Source of the DNA: Anaeromonas frigoriresistens
GTDB lineage: Bacteria > Bacillota > Clostridia > Tissierellales > SIT17
Assembly (NCBI RefSeq): GCF_016820655.1
Contig: NZ_WSFT01000009.1
Span: forward strand, 1-55,719
Length of the DNA: 55,719 nt
Direction: 5' to 3'
A program made the position numbers and the translations under genes. Below the pieces are notes generated by a model. The model was not told the origin of the DNA and did no database searches. It was given only the letters and a program-made list of their open reading frames with translations. This document shows, in pieces, positions 18,102 to 27,704 of the stretch; position 1 is the first letter of the stretch, and each line of letters opens with the position of its first letter.

Positions 18102-18827
18102 TTAGTTTCCGAACCAGTGTTTACCTATCTCGATGACTTTTTCTCTAGACCATATCCATTTACTAGTAGCTGTAGCTGGATTCCAATAATAAAGACATCC
18201 ATAGGAAGGATCCCAACCATTTAACGCATCCCTAGCTGCCCTTAAGGATTCTGCATCGGGAGTTAAATTGATTTGCCCATCAGCTACTGCAGTAAAAGCT
18301 AAGGGTTGATAGATAACTCCTGCTATTGAATTTGGAAATGTTGGACTTTCAACCCTATTTAATATGACTGCAGCTATGGCAACCTTACCAACATAGGGCT
18401 CTCCTCTAGCCTCTCCATGAATTGCTCTACCTAAAAGATATACATTATCATCTCTTGTAACTCCTCCACTTCCACCTCCACCAGTAGATTGAGTCCCTCC
18501 TAAGGATATTCCTAATGCATTAGCCGTTGATGGACCTATGATTCCATCTACAGCTATGCCATTTCTCCTTTGGAACTCTCGAGTAGCCCTATAGGTTTGA
18601 GCTCCATATACTCCATCAATAGCCCCATTATAATATCCCCAATCCTTTAATCTCTGTTGAGCCTCTCTTACTGCACTTCCTGATGATCCCCAATATATTA
18701 CCCTTGGGGCTCTGGCTACAGTTGTATAGGAGGTAGTCTCTTTACCATTCATTCTTTGGATAAAAAATAAATTGAAAGGTATTAATACTAATAAAAATAT
18801 AGATGTAATTATTATTAGTTTTTTCAT
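18102..18827 (-). CDS. sleB: Spore cortex-lytic enzyme SleB
   Basis: The protein is about 241 residues: a signal/anchor segment at the N-terminus, a peptidoglycan-binding domain ('SAVREAQQRLKDWGYYNGAI', 'GIIGPSTANALGI'), a Gly/Ser linker, and a C-terminal hydrolase_2 domain ('LGRAIHGEARGEPYVGKVA', 'AVILNRV'). It is a lytic transglycosylase that degrades muramic-delta-lactam cortex during germination. AGGAGG lies 6 nt before the chosen ATG. It is paired with ypeB. Confidence 0.95.
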   Translation of the reverse strand: MKKLIIITSIFLLVLIPFNLFFIQRMNGKETTSYTTVARAPRVIYWGSSGSAVREAQQRLKDWGYYNGAIDGVYGAQTYRATREFQRRNGIAVDGIIGPSTANALGISLGGTQSTGGGGSGGVTRDDNVYLLGRAIHGEARGEPYVGKVAIAAVILNRVESPTFPNSIAGVIYQPLAFTAVADGQINLTPDAESLRAARDALNGWDPSYGCLYYWNPATATSKWIWSREKVIEIGKHWFGN

Positions 18828-18896
18828 TTTAGTCCTCCTCATAAATTACTTTGAATTTTTACTATATTTTTTGTCAGAAGGACTAAGATTATACAT

Positions 18897-18934
18897 ATAT
18901 AAAAAAGAAAGGGTTAACCCTTTCTTTTTTATAT
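18897..18934 (-). terminator. Long palindromic terminator of spoIIR
   Basis: A 38-bp perfect palindrome, centred on GGGTTAACCC with A- and T-rich arms, overlaps the spoIIR stop codon. Because each arm ends in a homopolymer run, it can act as a terminator in both directions. Confidence 0.8.
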
Positions 18935-19600
18935 GCCACTATCAAACATCTTAGCTAGTTTAGTCCTATTTCGTTCTAATACTTCTACTAATTTGAATTT
19001 TATTTTAACTGGGACATCTTGAGAATTTTCATTATTATTTATCATATTATATTCTTCTTCTGATAAAACTTCAGTCATATTCTTTTCTGTTTCTTCACTG
19101 GGTACTCCATTATCCATATCTAAGAAACATAGGGGCGGGAACATAACACACCACCAATTTTCTCCTTTTCCTTCACCTAATACCACTCTAAGAGCTGTAT
19201 AGTTTCCTGCCGGAAGTGTAAATCCTCCATAGGTTTTAGTTGGGAAATCATAATCTCCAAAATATACCTTCACATCATATTCCTTACCTATTCTATGTAA
19301 TTCTTCTTTTGCTATTTTTTGTATAATATCCATATTATTAGATAAAACTTCTCTAGTTTCTCTAATAGATTTAGACTTTTCAAATTTCGGTGTCATTTCC
19401 TCAATGATCTTATCTCTTATTTGTAGCTTTATACTTTGATCCTCTTTAGTATCACTATTGGCTATAACATGGAGTCTAATCAACTTTTCTTTATAACCAT
19501 CTACATTTTTATAGACCTCAGCTAAGGATACTGCTGCTACCCCTATCAATATGCCAATTATTAATATAATATTAATTACAATCTTTGTTTTACCTTTCAT
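18929..19600 (-). CDS. spoIIR: Stage II sporulation protein R
   Basis: The 223-residue protein has an N-terminal membrane or signal segment. The SpoIIR domain carries the typical 'LIRLHVIANSDTKEDQSIKLQIRD' beginning and 'KTYGGFTLPAGNYTALRVVLG...NWWCVMFPPLCFLD' core. It is made in the forespore, acts across the septum, and triggers SpoIIGA-dependent processing of pro-sigma-E in the mother cell. The ribosome binding site AGGAGG is good. It is a single gene between sleB and the ger operon. Confidence 0.95.
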   Translation of the reverse strand: MKGKTKIVINIILIIGILIGVAAVSLAEVYKNVDGYKEKLIRLHVIANSDTKEDQSIKLQIRDKIIEEMTPKFEKSKSIRETREVLSNNMDIIQKIAKEELHRIGKEYDVKVYFGDYDFPTKTYGGFTLPAGNYTALRVVLGEGKGENWWCVMFPPLCFLDMDNGVPSEETEKNMTEVLSEEEYNMINNNENSQDVPVKIKFKLVEVLERNRTKLAKMFDSGI

Positions 19601-19736
19601 CTTAATACCTCCTATTTCTAGGGAATTTATTCCAATGTTTGTCCACTCCCACTCCCTTTATTAATATAAAGTATTAGCATAAAAGGTAATTTTTAAACCT
19701 ATTTTATATATTTTTCTAGAATAATTTTTAAAAAAA

Positions 19737-20879
19737 TTATTCTGTTAGTCCTACTCTTCTTATTTTACTATTTACATTTACTTGAAAATCAATTTTTCTG
19801 AACTCTTCCTCCCAATTATCTTCTAGTTCTTTCCATAAGTCAGGTTCTCTCTTACTAATATAGTCTTCTATTCCTATAATATCCGTTGCAAATTCATCTT
19901 GTAATTTATTTATAGTATTTAATATTTTTGTTTCAATTTCATTATTTAACTCTTTTTCAATTTCTTTTATTTTTTTAGTATCTAATATATCTGTATCTAA
20001 AGCAATAGTACCTGGCTCTAAATATTCTTCAATATAACCTTCATTTTCTATATCATAAGTAAACTTTATACTACCATCCTTAATTTTCATACTTTTTTCA
20101 ATATTAAAATTTTCAATAATATATGTTATAACATATCTTCCTGAATCTCTAATAATAGTAACATCCTCATTATTTATTTTTTCTCTGAGTATTAGCACTG
20201 ATGTAGTATCTGTTTCATCTAATTTCCCGATCATTTTAATATCTTTGATAATAGATGCTCCTGCTAACTTAAGCTCTTCTTCTCTAGGCATAACTATCCC
20301 AATCATGGCCACTTTACTTCTATGTAAATGAGTAAATAATTCTCCTATGCTTTCAGTATAATACCGTCCTCCTACATTTTCTCTTTGTACAAGATCCCAT
20401 ATGAATCTACCTATAACCGGTTTCTCTTTCATTTCTGTATTTATCACATCTCTGGCCTTTCCTTCAGCTATAAGTATAATAATCCTTCTTCCTATATCTG
20501 GGGACCTGTCTAAAGCATTAAGTACCGTAGCTAACTTTATTTGGTCTTTAGCAACATCTTCTCCAATAATTACTACCTTTAAATGCCTAAAAAACATATC
20601 ATTCTCTATTCTAGTTGCTACCTGTCTACTTATCTCAGATATAGTGGCTCCTTCAACTGCTATTGTAAACCTAGGCTCACCTTCTCCAGTTTTTCCATAA
20701 GCAGCTAAGTTAGGATACTCATAGGTAAGTACAAATCCAGGGGAATTCTCCTTTCCTTCTATGCAATCTATTCCTATAGCTGATATATAAGCTCTGTTTT
20801 CTATTTCTTTCTTATCCCAACAAGCAGTGTTCATTAAAAGAACGAAAAAAAACATTAGTCCTAATATCGACTTTTTCAT
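19737..20879 (-). CDS. gerC: Spore germinant receptor C subunit (Ger(x)C lipoprotein)
   Basis: The 380-residue protein begins with a lipoprotein signal ending in a lipobox-like 'MNTACWDKKEIENRAYI', so it is probably anchored to the outer face of the inner spore membrane. The GerC pattern continues with 'FTIAVEGATISEISRQVATR' and 'FRHLKVVIIGEDVAK'. It overlaps gerB by 4 nt and is the last gene of the receptor operon. Confidence 0.93.
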   Translation of the reverse strand: MKKSILGLMFFFVLLMNTACWDKKEIENRAYISAIGIDCIEGKENSPGFVLTYEYPNLAAYGKTGEGEPRFTIAVEGATISEISRQVATRIENDMFFRHLKVVIIGEDVAKDQIKLATVLNALDRSPDIGRRIIILIAEGKARDVINTEMKEKPVIGRFIWDLVQRENVGGRYYTESIGELFTHLHRSKVAMIGIVMPREEELKLAGASIIKDIKMIGKLDETDTTSVLILREKINNEDVTIIRDSGRYVITYIIENFNIEKSMKIKDGSIKFTYDIENEGYIEEYLEPGTIALDTDILDTKKIKEIEKELNNEIETKILNTINKLQDEFATDIIGIEDYISKREPDLWKELEDNWEEEFRKIDFQVNVNSKIRRVGLTE

Positions 20880-21979
20880 GCTTTATTAGCTCCCTTCTTC
20901 TTCTTAAATAATGAAATACTAAATAATAGTATAGGTATAACTATAGCTATGGCAGTTCCAAAGTAATTACTAAACAGACCAATATATTCATAGGCTGCCG
21001 CTATATTTTCCGGAACAAGAGCCAATATATAAATTATAGGTAATAATGGCATAGACATAAAATTTGTCTCTTTTAATTTAAGAGATTTACTTAATATAAC
21101 ACTCCCTTGCATCAGTATTATAGCTAAACTTTGAAGGGTAAGAAACGTCCATAGGCCTATGACTACTCCATCTACATTTTCTAAAAAGGTACCTGGAACA
21201 TCTACTGTTTTCATTAAGAATAATGTTGGCCATAAAAGATCCATAGTTTGTATCCGTCCAAATTGGGTTAACACCACGATAAATATAGTTATATATATCA
21301 CAGCAAGAAAAACCACAGATAAAATATTGTATCTTAAGACCTTTTTAGTGTCATTTAAATAAGCCGTTGAGATTAATATTATCTCCGTTCCTATGAAACT
21401 AAACATAACCACCTTTATTCCTTTAGCTATATCCATAGGACCTACTTGAAATATAGGATAAATATTAGTAAAGTCTAAATCAGGAACAATTGCTAATAAT
21501 AAAATGAAAAAAGGGATGATCGCCAATGGAAATATTATTTGAACTAATCTAGCTATTGTTTCAATTCCTTTTCTAGCAATATAAACATTAGATATGAGCA
21601 TAGTTATGATAATAACTTCTAAGGGGGTATTCTGTAATAAAAACATTTTTACTATCTCTGAGGAGATTCTAACTACACTGGCTGCTGAGAAAATATAAAA
21701 AAGTATAAATATTATACTAAATAACACACCAATAGGTTTTGGAATGAGGGCATCCATTATCTCTACTACCGTTTTACCTGTAAATTTTAAAGTTAATTTA
21801 GTATGAATCATGACTAATAATATAGTAAGAACTGATCCTATTATTAACATCATAATACCATCAGAGCCAAAATCCTTAGCTAAATCACTAGGAAGAGATA
21901 ATATCCCCACCCCAAAAACTGAACCAATGATAAGTCCAGCATTTTGTCCTTTTGTTATCTTATCATTGTTTCCTATCAT
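20876..21979 (-). CDS. gerB: Spore germinant receptor B subunit (GerAB-type permease)
   Basis: The protein is about 367 residues with around ten membrane spans. It belongs to the spore permease group of the APC superfamily ('GLIIGSVFGVGILSLPSDLA' forms the first span). In germinant receptors the B subunit binds the amino acid or sugar trigger. The ATG at 21977-21979 is favoured because GCGAGGGTG lies upstream; a longer frame starts at GTG eight codons earlier. It overlaps gerA at its start and gerC at its end. Confidence 0.93.
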   Translation of the reverse strand: MIGNNDKITKGQNAGLIIGSVFGVGILSLPSDLAKDFGSDGIMMLIIGSVLTILLVMIHTKLTLKFTGKTVVEIMDALIPKPIGVLFSIIFILFYIFSAASVVRISSEIVKMFLLQNTPLEVIIITMLISNVYIARKGIETIARLVQIIFPLAIIPFFILLLAIVPDLDFTNIYPIFQVGPMDIAKGIKVVMFSFIGTEIILISTAYLNDTKKVLRYNILSVVFLAVIYITIFIVVLTQFGRIQTMDLLWPTLFLMKTVDVPGTFLENVDGVVIGLWTFLTLQSLAIILMQGSVILSKSLKLKETNFMSMPLLPIIYILALVPENIAAAYEYIGLFSNYFGTAIAIVIPILLFSISLFKKKKGANKA

Positions 21980-23564
21980 CTTTGTTTTCACCCTCGCTTT
22001 CACTACTCACGTCGTTTACCTTTTGGCTGTTATCCATCCTAACTCTGTTCTTTATCCTAAGATATTTAGGTCTTAGTTTCATAAATTTATGGGGTACACG
22101 AATTATACTATCTTTCAAATCATAAAAATCATTTATTATATTTGAATAAGGCTCCATATAAGGAATACCAAAGCTTTTCAAGCTAACTAAGTGCGTCAAA
22201 AGTACCATTAACCCTAAGACTATACCATAAAAACCCAACACTGCTCCTAATACCATTAAAATAAATCTCCAAAGTCTTATTCCTGCCGCGATCCCAAAGC
22301 TAGGAAGAGAAAATGAAGCTATGGTAGTTAAAGCTACAATGATTATCATAAAGGGACTAACAATTCCAGCCTCTACTGCCGCTTGACCTATTACTAGACC
22401 TCCTACTATACCTATAGTGGTACCAATAGGTCCTGATATCCTAGTTCCTGCTTCCTGTAGTATTTCTAATGTTCCTTCCATAATAAAAGCCTCTATAAAA
22501 GCAGGAAAAGGTACATCTATCCTAGTAGCAGCAAGATATAAGGCTAGTTGGGTTGGTAGCATTCCAGGATGATATGAAGTAATTGCTATGTATAGAGCAG
22601 GTAGTACTAAAGATAAAGGTACAGCAACGTAACGTATCATTCTTACAATAAAAGCAGCAGACCATCTGCCATAATAATCCTCTGCCGCTTGTAATAGTGT
22701 ATTCCAAGTAGCTGGTAGCAAAAGAACAAAGGGAGTATTATCAATTACTAAGGCTACCCTACCTTCATACAAAGCAGCTGCTACTGAATCTGGACGTTCT
22801 GTATCTTGTATTTGAGGAAAGGGGGAAAGCCAGTTGTCTTCAATTAATTGTTCTATAAAAGAACTTTCCAATATAGCATCTACTTTTATATCATCTAACC
22901 GTTTATTCACTTCTTCTAGTATGTTTTTGTCTACTACATCATCTAAATACATTATTGCTACATCAGTTTTCGATTTTACTCCTATTTGTTTATATTTTAA
23001 TTTAAGCTGAGGATCTCTTATTCTTCTTCTAATAAGGGTAGTATTCACTTTCCCTGTTTCAGTAAATCCATCCCTCGGACCCCTTGTTACACTCTCTGTA
23101 ACTGGTTCACTTATACCTCGAACAGGCCATCCTCTAGAAGATATAAAGAGCACTTCTTTAAATCCATCTAAGAGTACTATGGTTTCCCCAATCAACACAC
23201 TGTCTATAGCCTTTTTAAGACATTTTAAATCTTTAACCTCTGTTATAGGGATATTTCCTTCCTTTGATAAATCATATAAATTATTGCCAACCATCCTAGG
23301 GTTAGGAATTTCATCTCTAGCCACTTGCATCAATGATTCTAATACATATTCACTCACTAGTTTTTTATCTACTAGACCATCAACATATACTATTGCAAAT
23401 CTATAATTCTGTCTTTTACCTACATTAAATTCTCTATATATTACATCATCACAGTCAGTTAGTATTTCTTTCATTTTATCTATATTATCATTTAAGTCTT
23501 TAGAAATAGGAATTTCTATTTCTTCTTGCTTCTGATCTTTTTTTTCTTTATCTTTTCTTTTCAA
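21963..23564 (-). CDS. gerA: Spore germinant receptor A subunit
   Basis: The 533-residue protein has an N-terminal soluble domain of about 280 residues and a C-terminal membrane domain with around five spans. Family sequences include 'ILTDCDDVIYREFNVG', 'SEPVTESVTRGPRDGFTE', 'NTTLIRRRIRDPQLK' and 'RPDSVAAALYEGRVAL'. It oligomerises with GerB and GerC in the spore inner membrane, where A-subunit oligomers act as a germinant-gated ion channel. The tails are highly charged. It is preceded by a short membrane-protein gene, 18 nt away. Confidence 0.95.
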   Translation of the reverse strand: MKRKDKEKKDQKQEEIEIPISKDLNDNIDKMKEILTDCDDVIYREFNVGKRQNYRFAIVYVDGLVDKKLVSEYVLESLMQVARDEIPNPRMVGNNLYDLSKEGNIPITEVKDLKCLKKAIDSVLIGETIVLLDGFKEVLFISSRGWPVRGISEPVTESVTRGPRDGFTETGKVNTTLIRRRIRDPQLKLKYKQIGVKSKTDVAIMYLDDVVDKNILEEVNKRLDDIKVDAILESSFIEQLIEDNWLSPFPQIQDTERPDSVAAALYEGRVALVIDNTPFVLLLPATWNTLLQAAEDYYGRWSAAFIVRMIRYVAVPLSLVLPALYIAITSYHPGMLPTQLALYLAATRIDVPFPAFIEAFIMEGTLEILQEAGTRISGPIGTTIGIVGGLVIGQAAVEAGIVSPFMIIIVALTTIASFSLPSFGIAAGIRLWRFILMVLGAVLGFYGIVLGLMVLLTHLVSLKSFGIPYMEPYSNIINDFYDLKDSIIRVPHKFMKLRPKYLRIKNRVRMDNSQKVNDVSSESEGENKDDRKQ

Positions 23565-23582
23565 AAGGAAATCCTCCCATCT

Positions 23583-23783
23583 TTACAAAATTATCGATAT
23601 GATATAGGTTAAAGGTCCTATTACTGCTAAAGCTATAGATAACCCCACCACTATTTTCCTTTCTTTTTTTAAACCTTTCTTTTTTAAATCATTTGCATCA
23701 ATAAAAAAAAGAACAAATGCTAATACTAAAGTTAATAACACAAAATAAAAGTCTATTAATCCCTTAAACTTTTCAATCAACAT
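23583..23783 (-). CDS. Small two-span membrane protein, CLC_0170-like
   Basis: The 66-residue protein has two hydrophobic helices (about residues 11-29 and 44-65) joined by a very basic loop (LKKKGLKKERK). It resembles the small CLC_0170-type proteins found with ger genes in Clostridia; the function is unknown. It is the first gene of the ger operon, starting downstream of the structured element at 23869-23997. It may be an accessory of the germinant receptor, comparable in size to GerD/GerE-type small partners, but that is only inference. Confidence 0.6.
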   Translation of the reverse strand: MLIEKFKGLIDFYFVLLTLVLAFVLFFIDANDLKKKGLKKERKIVVGLSIALAVIGPLTYIISIIL

Positions 23784-23868
23784 AAAGATCTCCTTATATA
23801 AGTTTTATTTTCTTTTAATCTTTCCTTATAATATTTACTATAGTGAGATTTGTTATTCATTGGCAATT

Positions 23869-23997
23869 AAAAAAGGCGGACTAAAAACGTGTCCGCTCAT
23901 CTCAAGAAAACCTAGTTTCCCTTCGACGATGCATAAGACGTGCATCTGAGCACCCTTCTAATGCGACAGGGGATTTTATCCCCCACACCCCCAACTT
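23869..23997 (-). ncRNA. Structured, terminator-ended element of unknown family
   Basis: On the minus strand this 129-nt element folds into a row of short hairpins. They are GGGGAU-AAA-AUCCCC, GAUGCA-loop-UGCAUC, GGAAAC-UAG-GUUUUC, and a terminator stem GCGGAC...GUCCGC followed by a U-run. It is more GC-rich than its surroundings and has no open frame. It lies after the gntR terminator and before the ger operon, so it could be a free small RNA, a leader, or the right end of a small IS200/IS605-type relic. I could not match it to a known riboswitch. Confidence 0.5.
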
Positions 23998-24090
23998 TTT
24001 TATTATATTCCAATATTTTCTATAGTATTAAAACTCAGTGTTTATCATCAGTTTAGAAAATCTATTAAATTAAATTCCTATACAATAAAA

Positions 24091-24116
24091 AAGAGACCCA
24101 ATTCAATTGGCCTCTT
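24091..24116 (-). terminator. Terminator of the gntR-family gene
   Basis: A hairpin (AAGAGGCCAATT with AATTGGGTCTCTT on the minus strand) followed by TTTTTT overlaps the stop codon of the regulator gene. Confidence 0.8.
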
Positions 24117-24795
24117 AGGATTCTTTATTATTTTTAAAATCGGATACTATATATTTTTTAGATATTTCAATATGCTCTTCTGCATATTTTTTAGCTGCTT
24201 CTTTGTCCCTCATTTCAATAGCATCTATTATTTTTTGATGTTCCTTAGCTAACTCAGAAGATTTATGGTGACTGCTTACATAACTAACTCTAAACCTTTG
24301 GACTTGTTCTCTCAATCCATCTACTAAGTCCATGAGCATATTATTTCGTGTTGCTTTAAAGATTATATCATGCAATTCCGTATCCTTCTCTACAATACAA
24401 GCCACATCTCCATCATTGATACATATTTTTAGCTCCTCATGTTTCTTTTTTAAAGCCTCAATCTCATCTTCCTCCATTCTTTCTGCTGCAAGATATGCCC
24501 CTAAACCTTCTATACTCGCCCTTATCTCTAAGGCCTCCTTTATATCCTTTAATGATACCTCAGATACATAAGCTCCTTTTCTAGGAACCATTATAACAAG
24601 TCCTTCTAACTCTAACTTTCTTATAGCCTCTCTTACAGGGGTTCTACTAACCCCTAAACTTTCTGCTAATTGAATCTCCATAAGTCTTTCTCCAGGTTTC
24701 ATTTTTCCTAATATGATTGATTCTCTTAAATGTTCAAATACTATTTCTCTCAAAGGTTTATAGTCGTGTAAATTCAGCTTATCCATTTCCTTCAT
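24115..24795 (-). CDS. GntR family (FadR/FCD) transcriptional regulator
   Basis: The 226-residue protein has an N-terminal winged helix ('LREIVFEHLRESIILGKMKPGERLMEIQLAESLGVSRTPVREAI') and a C-terminal FCD ligand domain ('ALEIRASIEGLGAYLAAERM', 'LHDIIFKATRNNML', 'EHQKIIDAI') whose His and Asp residues usually bind a metal and a carboxylate ligand. The target is unknown. It follows ispE by 36 nt and may share its transcript. Confidence 0.9.
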   Translation of the reverse strand: MKEMDKLNLHDYKPLREIVFEHLRESIILGKMKPGERLMEIQLAESLGVSRTPVREAIRKLELEGLVIMVPRKGAYVSEVSLKDIKEALEIRASIEGLGAYLAAERMEEDEIEALKKKHEELKICINDGDVACIVEKDTELHDIIFKATRNNMLMDLVDGLREQVQRFRVSYVSSHHKSSELAKEHQKIIDAIEMRDKEAAKKYAEEHIEISKKYIVSDFKNNKES

Positions 24796-24831
24796 TGATT
24801 TTCCTCCTCGTCCCTCATCATATTTTATAAT

Positions 24832-25683
24832 CTATATTGTTTTGCTAAAGAATACCTCATCAATGTAATTCTTTAAGAACTTTTCACAGTCTTTTCCTTT
24901 TTTATAATCATCGAAAATACCAAAAACAGTTGGCCCACTTCCACTCATAATACTTCCAATCGCCCCTCTGTCTAGCATCTCTTTCTTTATTTTATTAATT
25001 ACAGGATACTTCTTTATAGTTACAGTTTCTAATACATTAACCATGTTTTCTGCTAAAATATAAATATCATCATTTTTTATGGCTTTAATTACTCTTTCAG
25101 TATCAGGATGAGTAGGAATATTTTCTATATCTAAATTATTATATACATAAGCAGTAGATACATCAATATCAGGCTTAGCAATTAATACATACTTATCTGA
25201 GAAACTATTAAGCTTTGTAAGCTCCTCACCTATGCCTTCAGCTAGAGCAGTACCTCCCATTATACAATAGGGTACATCAGCACCTATTTTAACTCCTATA
25301 TCCATTAATTCTTCTTGAGTTAAGTTTAAATCCCACATTTCATTTAACCCTATTATAGTCTGGGCACAATCGGAGCTACCTCCAGCTAGTCCTGCTGCCA
25401 TAGGAATTTTTTTATCTATTCTCACTTTTATTCCTTTGCCTATATCAAACTTATCACTGATTAACTTATAAGCTTTATACACTAAATTTGATGAATCCGT
25501 AGGAACTCTAGAATCGGAGCATTCAATCTCTATACCGGAGTCTATTTCAGTTAAAGTTATTTCATCCTTTAAATCTATCTGTTGCATTATCATTTTTACT
25601 TCATGATATCCATCTTCTCTTTTCTTTAATACATCTAAAGATATATTTATTTTAGCATAAGCATTTAATTTTATCTCTCTCAA
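24832..25683 (-). CDS. ispE: 4-diphosphocytidyl-2-C-methyl-D-erythritol kinase
   Basis: The 283-residue GHMP kinase of the MEP isoprenoid pathway phosphorylates CDP-methylerythritol at O2. Motifs are 'NAYAKINISLDVLKKREDGYHEV' (substrate), 'PMAAGLAGGSSDCA' (ATP loop) and 'SIMSGSGPTVFGIF'. The start is TTG, with TAGGAG about 9 nt upstream; no ATG is available near the family start. The cytoplasmic housekeeping role is well established for the family. Confidence 0.96.
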   Translation of the reverse strand: MREIKLNAYAKINISLDVLKKREDGYHEVKMIMQQIDLKDEITLTEIDSGIEIECSDSRVPTDSSNLVYKAYKLISDKFDIGKGIKVRIDKKIPMAAGLAGGSSDCAQTIIGLNEMWDLNLTQEELMDIGVKIGADVPYCIMGGTALAEGIGEELTKLNSFSDKYVLIAKPDIDVSTAYVYNNLDIENIPTHPDTERVIKAIKNDDIYILAENMVNVLETVTIKKYPVINKIKKEMLDRGAIGSIMSGSGPTVFGIFDDYKKGKDCEKFLKNYIDEVFFSKTI

Positions 25684-25789
25684 AAAATCACTCCTAGGAC
25701 TTCCATTTAATTTATTATATCAAATTAGTACTTTGTATTTATTATAACGAAATATTGTATACATTGAAACACTTCTTTTGCAAAAAAAG

Positions 25790-25813
25790 AAGCTAGAGAT
25801 TAATCTCTAGCTT
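25790..25813 (-). terminator. Terminator of the SPOCS-LysM gene
   Basis: A 24-bp perfect palindrome (arms AAGCTAGAGATT and AATCTCTAGCTT) is followed by CTTTTTTT on the minus strand and overlaps the stop of the upstream gene. Confidence 0.85.
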
Positions 25814-27380
25814 AAATAGTAACATCTACAGTTTTAATTATAAATATTTTTTCTCCTGGCATTATATTCTCCGGAGTCATTATTTCATTTATCTTTATTA
25901 GCTCCTCTATTGTAGTGTTATAGTTTTTAGCTATATCCCACAGAGTATCATTAGCTTTCACAGTATATATTACGATAGAAGGTCTCTTCTTTTCATCTAC
26001 TGCCTCTTCTAATTCAATAGCCTCTGTTACAATATCTATACTCTTAATTCTATTTATTGAAGTATTAAGCTTAATTTTTGATTCTACTTCTACTTCTCTA
26101 GAGCTTACTTTTTCATATTCTATATCTTCAAGAATCATATCAATTTCAGCATCCATATCTTCTGAAATACCTTCCATATCAATATAAGATTTAAATGGAA
26201 AATCACTTCTTATACTCTTTATTTCTCCACTTTCTTCTCCTAAATAAAGCATATTAGCAGTAGCTATTCCTTCTATTATAGCTTTACTTTCTATTATTCT
26301 AGTATCTGTTATTATAGGCTTCACACTAACCGTATATATTTCTTTGATTATCTCATCATCTTCAGATACATCTATTACACCTCTTACATTTTCTTGGTTT
26401 ATAGTTGCTCCAATATTTTCATTTATTTTTATTACTTCCTTAGATAAATCAAATCTCTTATCAGTAGAGTATGTATCTATTGTTATCTCTTTTTCTTTAT
26501 TCTCAAAGACTTTGGCATCAATTTTTATAAGAGATTCTACATCTACAACTCTAGACCTACCATTTATGTCTTCCTTTATTTCATAATAAGGTTCTAAGGA
26601 ATCTAATTTTACTTTATATTCCATATCATTGTTTATACCAGAAATATCTACAAAATGAGTAAAGGGAATTTCATGAGTTATATGGTTAATCCTATTATTT
26701 TCATCATCCCCTAGATACATTATGGAACCTTTTATTTCTCCTGCAACTATAACTTTGTCTTCTACAATCTTTATTTCCCTTTCATAAGCCTTTAGATCTA
26801 CTCTAAGTATATCAATTACATCAGGAAGCTCCTCTGATAATTCAAATGCATCCTTTATCATAGTAGTAGATGAGTTCTCCCCAAATACTTCATTATACCT
26901 GATTTTTTCTTTTAATACTTGAATACCCTTTTCTCCTTGAATATCCTTTAATATGTTTATATTGTTACTCTTCATAATTTTTCCATCTAAGGATATCACA
27001 GATTTAACTTCTATATTTTTATCATCTAACAATCTATAGTCTATATTCTCTACATTTGGAATAATCTCGGCCTTCATATCTTCTTTTATTCCATCTATAG
27101 AGATATCTTCTTTAAATACTAATTTATATCCTTTACTATAGATTCTATTTTCCTCTTCTCCCATATAAAGAGTTCTTGTATTGAGATATCCAGATACTTT
27201 TATTTTATCTTTATGTAATTCTACAGAATCAACAACTACATCTCCTTCAGTATTTAACACTTTAAATATCTTAGGTTCATCCGATGCCATTTCGATATTT
27301 TTGTGTAAATATACGTCTTTTTTATCCCTACCAACAGTTTGGTCTATCTTAATTAGGTCTTTTATTAATTCAATTGGCAC
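25812..27380 (-). CDS. SPOCS (DUF3794) repeat and LysM domain spore protein
   Basis: The 522-residue protein has three tandem SPOCS/DUF3794 domains. The repeats share 'VSGYLNTRTLYMGEEE', 'VAGEIKGSIMYLGDDE' and 'IEGIATANMLYLGEES' strands, with partner 'F...VDISGI' segments. A C-terminal LysM ends the protein ('YTVKANDTLWDIAKNYNTTIEELIKINEI'). Related proteins are spore coat or morphogenetic factors that anchor to cortex peptidoglycan through LysM. The start is GTG with GAGGAGGGAG upstream. It stands alone between veg and ispE. Confidence 0.88.
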   Translation of the reverse strand: MPIELIKDLIKIDQTVGRDKKDVYLHKNIEMASDEPKIFKVLNTEGDVVVDSVELHKDKIKVSGYLNTRTLYMGEEENRIYSKGYKLVFKEDISIDGIKEDMKAEIIPNVENIDYRLLDDKNIEVKSVISLDGKIMKSNNINILKDIQGEKGIQVLKEKIRYNEVFGENSSTTMIKDAFELSEELPDVIDILRVDLKAYEREIKIVEDKVIVAGEIKGSIMYLGDDENNRINHITHEIPFTHFVDISGINNDMEYKVKLDSLEPYYEIKEDINGRSRVVDVESLIKIDAKVFENKEKEITIDTYSTDKRFDLSKEVIKINENIGATINQENVRGVIDVSEDDEIIKEIYTVSVKPIITDTRIIESKAIIEGIATANMLYLGEESGEIKSIRSDFPFKSYIDMEGISEDMDAEIDMILEDIEYEKVSSREVEVESKIKLNTSINRIKSIDIVTEAIELEEAVDEKKRPSIVIYTVKANDTLWDIAKNYNTTIEELIKINEIMTPENIMPGEKIFIIKTVDVTI

Positions 27381-27648
27381 ATTACTCCCTCCTCTTATAA
27401 TTACCCTGAACTAATACAGGCATTATTCTATTAATATATCTATGCATTAGGTAGGGATAAAATGTCCAGTTTCTTTTAAAATTTCATACTCTTCTTTAAT
27501 TTTTAATGATTTTTATACAAAAATATTCAATATCCATCTATAGACCTATTATCATATATTTATAATATGATAAAATATAATTGAGTTAAATAATTTTACG
27601 TAATTTCCCTAACGGGATCCTTCCCCTTTTTTCTTCAATAGAACCCTT

Positions 27649-27694
27649 AAATATAAAAATACTATCCTCTTAAGAGGATAGTATTTTTATATTT
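27649..27694. terminator. 46-bp perfect palindrome downstream of veg
   Basis: Arms of 23 nt pair without mismatch around CCTCTT-AAGAGG, with AT-rich outer parts. It follows the veg terminator and may be a second terminator or a cruciform or binding site. The stretch 27381-27648 to its left is AT-rich leader sequence of the SPOCS gene, with nothing else identified. Confidence 0.6.
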
Positions 27695-27704
27695 ACCAAG
27701 TAAA

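Noticed and set aside
23869-23997. Known riboswitch or T-box upstream of the ger operon
   Set aside because: I compared it with lysine, glycine, cyclic-di-GMP and T-box signatures and found no match. 'AGAAGGGUG' alone resembles a T-box antiterminator, but the following GGAACCGCG is missing.
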